Assembly (NCBI GenBank): GCA_964390625.1 | Contig: CAYMID010000021.1 | Span: 1-15,062 of the forward strand | Source of the DNA: 2-12-FULL-41-16 sp964390625 | GTDB lineage: Bacteria > Patescibacteriota > Patescibacteriia > Magasanikbacterales > UBA922 | DNA: 15,062 nucleotides | Direction of reading: 5' to 3' | In this document: positions 1 through 6,781 of the stretch, piece after piece | Layout of the letters: the number at the start of each line of letters is the position of its first letter | Numbering within the stretch: position 1 is the stretch's first letter | The notes under the pieces: model-generated | Seen by the model: only the letters and a program-made list of their open reading frames with translations | Databases searched by the model: none | Told to the model about the DNA's origin: nothing | Made by a program: the position numbers and the translations under genes

Positions 1-361
1 TGCGCAAAACCATGGCACTAATTTCTGGTGGCGAAAAAGTCTTGTCCCCCATTTTCACTTTTGGACGATCACCATCGGCCACCACTTCGAATGGCGAGTG
101 CTTTTGCATGTTTGCCACTTCGGCATCACTGTAACGACGACCAATCAAACGCTTAATCGAATTAAGTGTATTCTTTGGGTTGGTCACCGCCTGACGCTTC
201 GCCAACTGCCCCACCAAAATTTCGCCTGTTTTACTCATCGCAATCACCGATGGCGTGGTGCGATGCCCTTCTTTATTCTCGAGCACCTTTGGTTGGCCAC
301 CTTCGATGATGGCCATGCACGAGTTTGTTGTTCCCAAATCGATCCCTAAAATCTTTGGCAT
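1..361 (-). CDS. dnaK: Hsp70 chaperone DnaK, N-terminal part (runs off the window)
   Basis: This is the first 120 residues of DnaK, the ATP-dependent cytoplasmic Hsp70 that folds client proteins with DnaJ and the nucleotide exchange factor GrpE. The translation begins MPKILGIDLGTTNSCMAI, the Hsp70 phosphate-1 loop of the actin-like ATPase domain. It continues with the family segments HRTTPSVIA, VGQLAKRQAVTNP and IKRLIGR, and reaches EISAMVLR at the window edge. The ATG at 361 is fixed by this conserved N-terminus. The gene starts 22 nt after the stop of the lipoprotein gene, and no Shine-Dalgarno sequence is visible. It is the last gene seen in the CIRCE-controlled operon, so HrcA repression is expected. 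Only the open end is uncertain. Confidence 0.96.
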   Translation of the reverse strand, partial: MPKILGIDLGTTNSCMAIIEGGQPKVLENKEGHRTTPSVIAMSKTGEILVGQLAKRQAVTNPKNTLNSIKRLIGRRYSDAEVANMQKHSPFEVVADGDRPKVKMGDKTFSPPEISAMVLR

Positions 362-383
362 ATAGATATGGTTATAAACACTA

Positions 384-1742
384 TTAATCAACTAAAATAA
401 CATCTTTGATAAACTCCTCAATTGATTTTGCGCCCTCTTCGTTGCCGCAAAGTTGAGAAATATAATAATTATGTTTTTTACCAATGATTTCATAATTCCA
501 ATCCATGCACATACCAAAATCACTGGTTTTAACTACGGTAACGCTGCCGATCTTTAACACTGCTTGCTCAGATTTTTCCGCTCCCCCCTCTTGCTCATTT
601 TTGCCTTCTGCTAAAACAGCTTCTGCAGTTCTTGGCTCTTTAACCAAAATTGTTCGCGTTCTCATTGCGCCGCAATATCCACCCTCCCACAGCCCCGTGT
701 ATATTGGCCCAAATTCAATTTTGGTTTTTGTCTTATTTATACTGAACGGTGGTACTGTATATTTTTCGTTTCCCCATTTTTGATTATATGGAAACTTCAT
801 CGTTATACCCAAATCTTTATCACTATAGTCTATCTTGGTGTTTGGTAGATCGTAATTAAATATTTCTTTACATAATTCTTTTTGATTTTTTTCCTGAAAA
901 TCCGAATCCAAGATTACCTTTTCGTTATCACGAAATTTAATCGTAGCAATTGTAGATTCTAATTCCTTGACTAAGACCCCTGCCTTGTATGTCACACCGT
1001 CCACAGTTGTATCAACGCATTCTGCCCCAAACACATAGGTGGCCTCTGGCCCATAGACAAAGTATGAGACATACGGACAGTAGGAAGAACCCGCTCCTGG
1101 AAATTTTTTAACTAAAACTTGATGTTGGCCAATTGTCTTTTTCTCTACAGTGTAATTGTCTATAATACCTACTTCAATTTGACTATTTTTGTTTTCTTGT
1201 AACGCAGCGTAATCCTCTTCTACGGTACTTGTTGGTAAAATCTGGATCTCATATGTACGACGAAGTTCTGATCCAGAATTTGGAAATTTTCTGAGCGGTC
1301 CAAAGCCAAGCGTATCATGACCGCGAGGACCTTCGCCATATTCAACGGGCCTTGTTAGATCTACTGGAGCTAAACTAAACCCACAAAAACTCCAAACGTC
1401 ATTGTACGGGACGTCAAACGATATACTACCAGTATTATCCCGGTATTTTACAATTCTATTCGAAGCTTCATACCCCTTTGCTAATTCTTCCGCTGCGCAA
1501 ACAGTTTTACCAGGAAATAGCTGGCGCATGTTCCCGGTTAAAACGATTTTTCCGTCAATATCCTTTGAAGCAGATTTTGCCAATTGTTCAAAATTAGGCG
1601 GTGTCTCTACGGTTACAGGCGTGCCAGTGACCACAGTGTTCGTATAAGTTGGCAATGTTTTTTCGGTTTGAGTTGAATTTTTACAACCAAATCCTAGTAA
1701 AATTAAACCGACACCAAGCGGGAGCAAATAAATGTTTTTCAT
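384..1742 (-). CDS. Putative lipoprotein with two duplicated domains, function unknown
   Basis: A 452-residue protein of no family I recognise. Residues 1-20 (Lys2, a hydrophobic run, then LLGFGC) look like a lipoprotein signal with Cys20 as the lipidated residue, although the -3 and -2 positions are not canonical. A low-complexity Thr/Pro linker follows to about residue 50. The rest appears to be a tandem duplication, roughly residues 98-270 and 303-451. Both halves show Y-x-D then PYN-x-x-W (111-117 and 318-323), a GFGP or EFGP turn (146-149, 343-346), an IG-x(4)-V segment (204-209, 398-403), and a Cys-rich C-terminal strand pair (Cys222/Cys242; Cys412/Cys432). Both end in a hydrophobic helix or strand. 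Paired Cys residues fit an exported protein. It lies 2 nt after hsp20 and upstream of dnaK, so heat-shock induction is expected. Its coding DNA looks more A+T-rich than its neighbours. Confidence 0.75.
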   Translation of the reverse strand: MKNIYLLPLGVGLILLGFGCKNSTQTEKTLPTYTNTVVTGTPVTVETPPNFEQLAKSASKDIDGKIVLTGNMRQLFPGKTVCAAEELAKGYEASNRIVKYRDNTGSISFDVPYNDVWSFCGFSLAPVDLTRPVEYGEGPRGHDTLGFGPLRKFPNSGSELRRTYEIQILPTSTVEEDYAALQENKNSQIEVGIIDNYTVEKKTIGQHQVLVKKFPGAGSSYCPYVSYFVYGPEATYVFGAECVDTTVDGVTYKAGVLVKELESTIATIKFRDNEKVILDSDFQEKNQKELCKEIFNYDLPNTKIDYSDKDLGITMKFPYNQKWGNEKYTVPPFSINKTKTKIEFGPIYTGLWEGGYCGAMRTRTILVKEPRTAEAVLAEGKNEQEGGAEKSEQAVLKIGSVTVVKTSDFGMCMDWNYEIIGKKHNYYISQLCGNEEGAKSIEEFIKDVILVD

Positions 1743-1744
1743 AG

Positions 1745-2182
1745 TTATTTCTTATCATTCTTAACAATCCTTACACTCACCTTTTTGGCCTTTGGCGCGT
1801 CGATTTTGGGGCAATTAACTTTTAAAATCCCCTCTTCGAATTCGGCCGTCACAGCGTCCTCATTAACGGACACTGGCAATGGCACCTGGCGAAAAAACGA
1901 ACCACTGCGAATTTCTTTGCGATAATAATTTTTCTCGTCAACCTCGTGCACTTTTTTACTTTCGCCCGAAATGGTCAGCACACCTTTTTCCACGGTCACT
2001 TCTACATCGGCTGGATTCATGCCTGGCAGTGCTGTCTCAACAATCAGCGATCCGTCTTTTTCGTACATGTTGAGCGATGGTACAAACCCACGGTGCACTG
2101 CCAAGCTATTAACCGGCAATTGGCCGAGCATTTCCTCCATGTCTTGCATTGGGTCAAAGCCCTGGTAACGAATGAGAGACAT
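1745..2182 (-). CDS. Hsp20/alpha-crystallin small heat-shock protein
   Basis: A 145-residue small heat-shock protein, an ATP-independent holdase that keeps unfolding proteins soluble until DnaK-DnaJ-GrpE refolds them. The alpha-crystallin domain runs from about residue 38 to 138. It opens with PSLNMYEKDGSLIVETALPG, has the VEVTVEKGVLTISGE strand pair, then YYRKEIRSGSFFRQVPLP, and closes with the family signature A-x-FEEGILKVNCPK. A short basic tail follows. I place the start at the ATG at 2182 (MSLIRY); the open frame extends two codons to a TTG at 2188. The gene begins 9 nt after the Nudix-GrpE stop, with no Shine-Dalgarno sequence. Its place between grpE and dnaK makes it part of the HrcA regulon. 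Confidence 0.93.
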   Translation of the reverse strand: MSLIRYQGFDPMQDMEEMLGQLPVNSLAVHRGFVPSLNMYEKDGSLIVETALPGMNPADVEVTVEKGVLTISGESKKVHEVDEKNYYRKEIRSGSFFRQVPLPVSVNEDAVTAEFEEGILKVNCPKIDAPKAKKVSVRIVKNDKK

Positions 2183-2191
2183 ATACAATAA

Positions 2192-3088
2192 TTATTCAGC
2201 TTTCTTGGCAACCACCACTTTGGCCACCTGCACTACTTTGCCTTTCATAGTGTAGCCAGGAGTAATTTCGCGGATAATCGTGTGTTCTGGCGCTTCACTC
2301 GCCTCTTCGGCCATTGATTCGTGACGGGTTGGGTCAAATAGTTCACCCACTGTTTTAATTTCTTCCACTTGGTGCGCTTTCAAAATCCCGCCAAATTGCT
2401 GCATGATAAATTCCACGCCACGCTTCCAATTAAGCCACGCTTTACCCGCATCGCCATCTAATTCTGGTGGGGTAAATTCCATCGCTTTTTTGAAATTGTT
2501 GTACACCGGAATAAACTCCTCGATCACACGCAACTCACTCCAGGCGGCCCAATCTTTTTTCTGCTCCTCGACTTCGCGCTTTAAATTCTGATAATCAGCC
2601 TGCGCGCGCTGCCAACCTGCTTTGTAATCCTGGTTATCACCAGTCCCATTTTTATTGACTAAAAATTGCTCAATCACTTCGCGTGATTTTGGTTCGAGTT
2701 TTTCTTCGCGCAACCACTCTTCGGGTTTAAGCCATTTAACTTCGGCCACTTCGCGGCCGTCCATTTTGATTTCATCAGCACTACTAGCCAATTGGGCGCG
2801 AACCTGCAAACTAACAAAGTGACCTTTTTTGGAAAAATATGGCAGGTCAATTAAATTCGCGGCGGTAATCAATTCAACTTTATCAACTTCTAGACCAGTT
2901 TCTTCGCGGACTTCACGTTTGGCTGCCTCCACCCAGGTCTCACCATAATCAATGTGACCACCGGCTGGAATAAACATGCCATTCCATTTGGGTGAGCCAG
3001 CCAACATTAGGCGGCCATCGCGATCAAAAATATAGACACCGACGGTAACTTTTGGGCGAATCGGTTCTGTTTGTACTGATTCAGTCAT
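2192..3088 (-). CDS. grpE: Nudix hydrolase-GrpE fusion protein
   Basis: A 298-residue protein joining two unrelated domains. Residues 13-143 are a Nudix hydrolase domain, which cleaves nucleoside diphosphates linked to another group using Mg2+. The Nudix box is complete at 44-66: Gly44, Glu50, then REVREETGL from 58, matching G-x5-E-x7-REU-x-EE-x-GU. Residues 155-298 are GrpE, the nucleotide exchange factor for DnaK. They consist of a long charged helix (155-190), a helical middle, and the C-terminal beta domain with FDPTRHESMA (251-260) and PGYTMKGKVVQVAKVVVAK (277-295). The frame is continuous, and between about 140 and 200 there is no Met from which GrpE alone could start, so the fusion appears obligate. 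The gene overlaps nothing: the hrcA stop, one base, then this ATG. A grpE function is well supported; the Nudix substrate is unknown. Confidence 0.93.
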   Translation of the reverse strand: MTESVQTEPIRPKVTVGVYIFDRDGRLMLAGSPKWNGMFIPAGGHIDYGETWVEAAKREVREETGLEVDKVELITAANLIDLPYFSKKGHFVSLQVRAQLASSADEIKMDGREVAEVKWLKPEEWLREEKLEPKSREVIEQFLVNKNGTGDNQDYKAGWQRAQADYQNLKREVEEQKKDWAAWSELRVIEEFIPVYNNFKKAMEFTPPELDGDAGKAWLNWKRGVEFIMQQFGGILKAHQVEEIKTVGELFDPTRHESMAEEASEAPEHTIIREITPGYTMKGKVVQVAKVVVAKKAE

Positions 3089-3089
3089 A

Positions 3090-3770
3090 TTAACGTGATA
3101 ATTCCAAAATTAAATTCATTAGGCTGTGCCCTTTGGCATAATCCAAACGTAACGGCCCAATAATGTTAATAATAATATCGTGTGGTAACCGTGCCGAAAC
3201 CAGACTAAAGTGTTCGCCTAGCGGGTTGGCGCTACCCACCAAAATCATTGGGGCGGGGGCGGTCACGCGCGCAAACAAATCACTCATTAATTCTTCGGCT
3301 TGGTCAAACATGGCCGAGGCATTGATGGCGTAATCAGCATTGCGGAATTCGGGTTGCGCAAATAACCCCGATAAACCGGTGTAATACACGCGATCGCGAC
3401 CAAACGCCACAATCACGGCGTTTTGCATTTCTTCGGCCAAAGTTTTGCTGGCCATTTTTACCCCCTCGTCGCCCACAGCCATATGCGCGATTTGTTCAAA
3501 CGCGGCGCGCAGTTTTTTGGGCGCCACGACTGGGGTCATTAGCTTATCCACATACAATCGGTACCCCTGTTCGGTGGGAATACGGCCAGCCGAGGTGTGC
3601 GGGTGCGTCAAATACCCAGCTTCTTCTAGGTCGCGGAGTTCGTTACGCACCGTGGCGTCGCTCATATCCAAGTCATACTCGGATACTAAAAATTTCGACC
3701 CCACTGGCTCGGCGGTTCGAATAAAGCTTTCGATAACTAGTTTAAGTAAGTTTTCCTGGCGGGTTTCCAT
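3090..3770 (-). CDS. hrcA: Heat-inducible transcription repressor HrcA, compact form
   Basis: HrcA represses heat-shock genes by binding CIRCE. The N-terminal winged helix is clear (RQENLLKLVIESFIRTAEPVGS, then SDATVRNELRDLEEAGYLTHPHTSAGRIPTEQGYR). The C-terminal part keeps GLSGLFAQPEF and IIINIIGPLRLDYAKGHSLMNLI. The protein is 226 residues against about 340 in Bacillus. The missing stretch lies between AEEMQNAVIVAFG and the YYTGLSGLF segment, which is the front of the GAF-like core plus the inserted dimerisation domain. I choose the ATG at 3770 because METRQENLL matches the family start. A TTG at 3794 would add eight residues but lies inside CIRCE. It is the first gene of the operon and ends one base before the Nudix-grpE ATG. 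CIRCE sits just upstream, so it should autoregulate. Confidence 0.94.
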   Translation of the reverse strand: METRQENLLKLVIESFIRTAEPVGSKFLVSEYDLDMSDATVRNELRDLEEAGYLTHPHTSAGRIPTEQGYRLYVDKLMTPVVAPKKLRAAFEQIAHMAVGDEGVKMASKTLAEEMQNAVIVAFGRDRVYYTGLSGLFAQPEFRNADYAINASAMFDQAEELMSDLFARVTAPAPMILVGSANPLGEHFSLVSARLPHDIIINIIGPLRLDYAKGHSLMNLILELSR

Positions 3771-3783
3771 AGACCCAAGCGAA

Positions 3784-3810
3784 TTAGCACTCAATCCTAC
3801 TGAGTGATAA
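3784..3810 (-). promoter_or_regulatory. CIRCE operator of hrcA
   Basis: The plus strand reads TTAGCACTC, nine bases, then GAGTGATAA. This is the CIRCE inverted repeat (TTAGCACTC-N9-GAGTGCTAA) with a single mismatch in the second arm. It lies between the -10 box and the hrcA ATG, 13 nt upstream of that ATG, and covers the expected transcription start, so bound HrcA would block initiation. HrcA is encoded immediately downstream. Confidence 0.96.
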
Positions 3811-3837
3811 TATACCAGGCCCCAAAAAGGGTGTCAA
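3809..3837 (-). promoter_or_regulatory. Sigma-70-type promoter of the hrcA-grpE-hsp20-dnaK operon
   Basis: On the minus strand a perfect -35 TTGACA (3832-3837) is followed by a 17-nt spacer and a -10 TATATT (3809-3814). Transcription should start near 3802, inside CIRCE, giving an untranslated leader of about 30 nt. The -10 box touches the CIRCE arm, which fits repression by steric exclusion. Confidence 0.88.
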
Positions 3838-3932
3838 TATACCCCCCAGGAACTGTCCTTTCACCTTTAACGTAATTAAATTCCATTACTTTAACCGGAG
3901 GGATAAGGAAGCTGCCCCAGTAAATTTGGAAC

Positions 3933-3960
3933 AAAAAAAATCCCGCTAAACGGGATTTTT
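3933..3960 (-). terminator. Rho-independent terminator after the SPFH gene
   Basis: An 8-bp stem (AAATCCCG at 3938-3945, CGGGATTT at 3951-3958) encloses a 5-nt loop. Read on the minus strand it ends in an uninterrupted T run (3940-3933). It lies 15 nt past the stop of the SPFH gene and separates that transcript from the hrcA promoter. The bases between it and the promoter (3838-3932) show no ORF or structure I can support. Confidence 0.85.
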
Positions 3961-3973
3961 ATGGCTAAAAGAA

Positions 3974-4567
3974 TTATTCCGCAGCCTTAATCTTGGCCCC
4001 ACCAGTAATGTCTGATACATCACTAAGGAGCACGTTTTCCACAAAAATCCCGCGGGGATAAAAAATACTTTCGAGTTCATTTTTGAGTTCCTTTTCCACA
4101 TCATCACGGCGCATACCCATGATCTCACCGGCCTCGAAATGGCTGGCGACCATGCGCACCCGACTACGCACTGTTGGACGAATAATTTTAGCCACAAAGT
4201 CCTCGCCAATAGTTTGCCAGAGCTGCGGAATTTGTTGGATATCTAAACGCAACAACAATGTACCCTCGAGCGCAACCTTGTGATTATCCGACGAAACCGC
4301 GGCAACTGGCACATCACCCATCGCCTTTTCGTAAGCAGGATTAAAATCGCGCGAAATACTGTATTCCAAAGTTTGGGTATTGAATAACTTGGCCTTTTGC
4401 CAAAATGGAATCTTGAAGTGCAAACCTGGGGTCAAAACTTTTTTAAGTACCCCGCGTCCAAGGTCATACACGCAAGCTACGTAGCCTGGTGGAACATTAA
4501 TAAACAGGCCTTTGAGCACATCCTCAACCACGAACGAATACATTAATTTATCCAGGGATTCTGACAT
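3974..4567 (-). CDS. Short SPFH/band 7 domain protein
   Basis: A 197-residue protein with an SPFH (stomatin/prohibitin/flotillin) domain spanning about residues 22-180. The typical first strands are VPPGYVACVYDLGRG and VLTPGLHFKIPFWQKAKLFNTQTLEYS, then SSDNHKVALEGTLLLRLD, and the helical VRSRVRMVASHFEAGEIM...DVEKELKNELESIFYPRGIFVENVLLSDV region. SPFH proteins usually carry an N-terminal membrane helix or hairpin and a long coiled-coil tail. Here the N-terminus (1-21) is only weakly hydrophobic and the tail is absent, so it is a near-minimal domain, perhaps peripherally attached. The ATG at 4567 is 14 nt past the stop of the YidC-like gene and lacks a Shine-Dalgarno sequence. It is the last gene before a terminator. 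SPFH oligomers commonly scaffold membrane proteins or proteases; a link to the insertase next door is my inference. Confidence 0.82.
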   Translation of the reverse strand: MSESLDKLMYSFVVEDVLKGLFINVPPGYVACVYDLGRGVLKKVLTPGLHFKIPFWQKAKLFNTQTLEYSISRDFNPAYEKAMGDVPVAAVSSDNHKVALEGTLLLRLDIQQIPQLWQTIGEDFVAKIIRPTVRSRVRMVASHFEAGEIMGMRRDDVEKELKNELESIFYPRGIFVENVLLSDVSDITGGAKIKAAE

Positions 4568-4581
4568 ATAAATGGGTTAGC

Positions 4582-5289
4582 CTAGTGTTCTTCGACGGCT
4601 TTAATAATTGGTTTGAAAAACAGTTTAGCAAATACGGTAAAAATAAGCGAGAAGGCCAGCGAAGCTAACACGAACAGCGATTTAACCATTGGCAACCACC
4701 ACAACGCTGCGGCGATAAAAATCGGAAACGCCACAAAATACAGCAAGTCAGAACTGTTAGCCGGCTTTTTGCGCATTTCAAAATAAATTTCGAGTGCCAA
4801 CCAAATACCAACCACACCAGCCCATAGGACATTGTGCCGTTCACCCAATTCAAAACCGTAAAACACCGTGTTAATGCGTCCTGGAAAATCCACGGTTGGG
4901 TATAGCAAACGAACAATCTTGTCGCCCGTAATGCCGCGCAAAAAGACTTGATACAGCAAAATAAACACCAAGACTTGCACCCCTAAAACTACAAACTTGG
5001 CCCATGGATACACACGACGTTTGTGTAAGATACGACGAATTTCTTGTTTTTTTATGACTGGATCTTTTTGGTACTCCTTTTCGAGACGAGCTACCTCGGC
5101 GTACAGAGCCTGATTTTTGCGCTGTTGTTTTTCGCTCACCACTGTAAATGGCAACAACACGATACGCAATAAAATCGTTAAATATACCACTGCCCAACCT
5201 AAATTTTGGTTAGTCCAGTCATTGTAAAGCCAAATCAGCAAATTGAAGAGCGGCTGATAGAGGTAATCGTGCCAAATTGAAGCAAACAT
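4582..5289 (-). CDS. YidC/Oxa1/Alb3-family membrane insertase-like protein
   Basis: A 235-residue polytopic protein resembling the core of YidC/Oxa1, which inserts helices into the membrane alone or with SecYEG. Visible features in order: an amphipathic N-terminus LYQPLFNLLIWLYND (10-24); a first helix with NLGWAVVYLTILLRIVLLPF (29-48), whose Arg42 occupies the place of the conserved hydrophilic-groove arginine; a charged, probably coiled-coil cytosolic hairpin (53-95); and further helices at about 97-117, 152-170, 182-199 and 202-224. There is no large periplasmic domain and no lipobox, so it is shorter than most YidC. It could be a divergent paralogue rather than the housekeeping insertase. 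It has its own promoter just upstream and is followed 14 nt later by the SPFH gene. Confidence 0.8.
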   Translation of the reverse strand: MFASIWHDYLYQPLFNLLIWLYNDWTNQNLGWAVVYLTILLRIVLLPFTVVSEKQQRKNQALYAEVARLEKEYQKDPVIKKQEIRRILHKRRVYPWAKFVVLGVQVLVFILLYQVFLRGITGDKIVRLLYPTVDFPGRINTVFYGFELGERHNVLWAGVVGIWLALEIYFEMRKKPANSSDLLYFVAFPIFIAAALWWLPMVKSLFVLASLAFSLIFTVFAKLFFKPIIKAVEEH

Positions 5290-5298
5290 AATGCTTAT

Positions 5299-5327
5299 AT
5301 TGTAGCAAAAAAACTATGGTAACGCAA
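5299..5327 (-). promoter_or_regulatory. Probable promoter of the YidC-like gene, leaderless geometry
   Basis: On the minus strand a weak -35 TTGCGT (5322-5327), a 17-nt spacer and a good -10 TACAAT (5299-5304) lie in the 39-nt gap after the nucleotidyltransferase gene. Only 9 nt separate the -10 from the ATG at 5289, so transcription would begin within about 3 nt of the start codon. Confidence 0.55.
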
Positions 5328-5328
5328 G

Positions 5329-6780
5329 CTAGACGCGTTCCCACTCCTGCACCTGTGCCAGGTATTCGTCTTTAATTTGGGCAAAATAGGCTTGCACAGC
5401 TTCGTATTCGTTAGGCACGCGACCATCTAGAATGGCTTCTTCTAGGGCCTTTTTAATTCGACCAACGGTTGGACCAGGCTTAAGACCGCACTGAGCCATA
5501 ATCTCTTCGCCGCGCACTGGTGATTGGAACGCACGCAGTCGGTCTTTTTCCATTACCTCGGCAATGCGCGCATCGAGCAAATCATAATTTTTCAAACGGC
5601 GCACTTTCTTTTGCGGATTACCGGTTGTAATATCAGCGCGACACAGTGTTAACAGGTCTTGTAAGTCATCGCCTAAATTCACAATCAAACGACGCACTGG
5701 ACTATCGGTTACACCATCGTCCATAATCGCGATTGGGTACAAATGCCAACGCACTAACTTGGCCACATACTCGGTGTCGGCCTTGCTAAAGCGCAAGCGG
5801 CGCATAATTTGACGTACCATTTTTTTGCCCACATGTTCATGCATGTCAAACGTCCAACCACGGCCTGGTTGAAATTGTTTGGTGTCTGGTTTGGCAATGT
5901 CATGGAGTAAACCAGCCAAACGCAACAGCGGCTTGGGATTCCAGCTGGCAATATTGTCGACCACTTTAAATGTGTGCGAAAGATTATCTTTGTGTTGGTA
6001 ACCATACAAATCTTCCACCCCCTCGAGCAGCGACACTTCGGGCAAAAATTCGGCAAACAATTTGGTTTCGTGCAAAATATAGAGCCCAATCGATGGTGTA
6101 TTAGTGGCCATTAACTTCATGAGTTCTTCCTGCATGCGCTCGGCCGAAATAATTTTGAGCCGGGTGGCGTTGCGGGCCAATGATTCGTAGACACTGTGCT
6201 CGATGGCAAAACCAAGTTGCGCGGCAAAACGCGCTGCTCGTAACATGCGGAGCGGATCTTCGGAAAAGGTTTCGTCTGCATCCAGCGGCGTACGCAGAAT
6301 TTTATTGCGCACATCAACTAAGCCATTAAACGGGTCAATGATCGTAGCGCTCAATTCCCCGTCAAGCACTTCGCGCGCCATGGCATTGACGGTAAAATCA
6401 CGACGGGCCAAATCTTCGTCAAGCGTAGTGGCTTGCACAACGGGTTTTCGTGAATTTGGCTGATAGGCCTCGCGACGGGCACCGGCAAATTCAACTTCTT
6501 TTACACCTTCAAACTCAGCGTCATTTTCTGGCACTGCGAACACAAATCGGGCTGTGTCAAAATCCAGAAATTCAACCAACGAACCTGCTTCCTCGCCCAA
6601 CATTTCGGCAAATGCCCGCGCAAATTCAAGTCCACTACCAGCCACAACAAAATCAATGTCTTTTTTGAGTTTACCTGGTTGCAACACCTCGTCGCGCACA
6701 TAGCCACCCACTGCATACACCCGCACGCCAAGTTGCTGTGCAATTGTGCTGACATTTTTAAAAATATTTGTTTCAATCAT
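5329..6780 (-). CDS. CCA tRNA nucleotidyltransferase / poly(A) polymerase family protein with HD domain
   Basis: A 483-residue class II nucleotidyltransferase that probably adds or repairs the 3' CCA end of tRNAs, using CTP and ATP, in the cytoplasm. The head domain has VYAVGGYVRD (21-30) and the metal-binding pair Asp41/Asp43 in KKDIDFVV. It then shows RRDFTVNAMA (126-135), DPFNGLVDV (149-157) and EDPLRMLRAARFAAQLGF (174-191), followed by the ERMQEELMKLM neck. An HD phosphohydrolase domain follows, with SHTFKVVDN (268-276) and LLHDIAKPDT (291-300), as in E. coli-type enzymes where it trims 2',3'-cyclic phosphate or phosphate ends. A poly(A) polymerase cannot be excluded from sequence alone. 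The ATG at 6780 is one base after the uppP stop (TAATATG), so it should be translationally coupled. No Shine-Dalgarno sequence is seen. Confidence 0.92.
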   Translation of the reverse strand: MIETNIFKNVSTIAQQLGVRVYAVGGYVRDEVLQPGKLKKDIDFVVAGSGLEFARAFAEMLGEEAGSLVEFLDFDTARFVFAVPENDAEFEGVKEVEFAGARREAYQPNSRKPVVQATTLDEDLARRDFTVNAMAREVLDGELSATIIDPFNGLVDVRNKILRTPLDADETFSEDPLRMLRAARFAAQLGFAIEHSVYESLARNATRLKIISAERMQEELMKLMATNTPSIGLYILHETKLFAEFLPEVSLLEGVEDLYGYQHKDNLSHTFKVVDNIASWNPKPLLRLAGLLHDIAKPDTKQFQPGRGWTFDMHEHVGKKMVRQIMRRLRFSKADTEYVAKLVRWHLYPIAIMDDGVTDSPVRRLIVNLGDDLQDLLTLCRADITTGNPQKKVRRLKNYDLLDARIAEVMEKDRLRAFQSPVRGEEIMAQCGLKPGPTVGRIKKALEEAILDGRVPNEYEAVQAYFAQIKDEYLAQVQEWERV

Positions 6781-6781
6781 A

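Noticed and set aside
3771..3794. TTG start at 3794 for hrcA, adding eight residues
   Set aside because: The codon lies inside the CIRCE operator, and the added residues do not match the family N-terminus. The ATG at 3770 does.
3838..3932. Possible small RNA or leader between the SPFH terminator and the hrcA promoter
   Set aside because: There are A+T-rich segments and a GGAGG-like patch on the plus strand, but no promoter, stable hairpin or ORF follows them.
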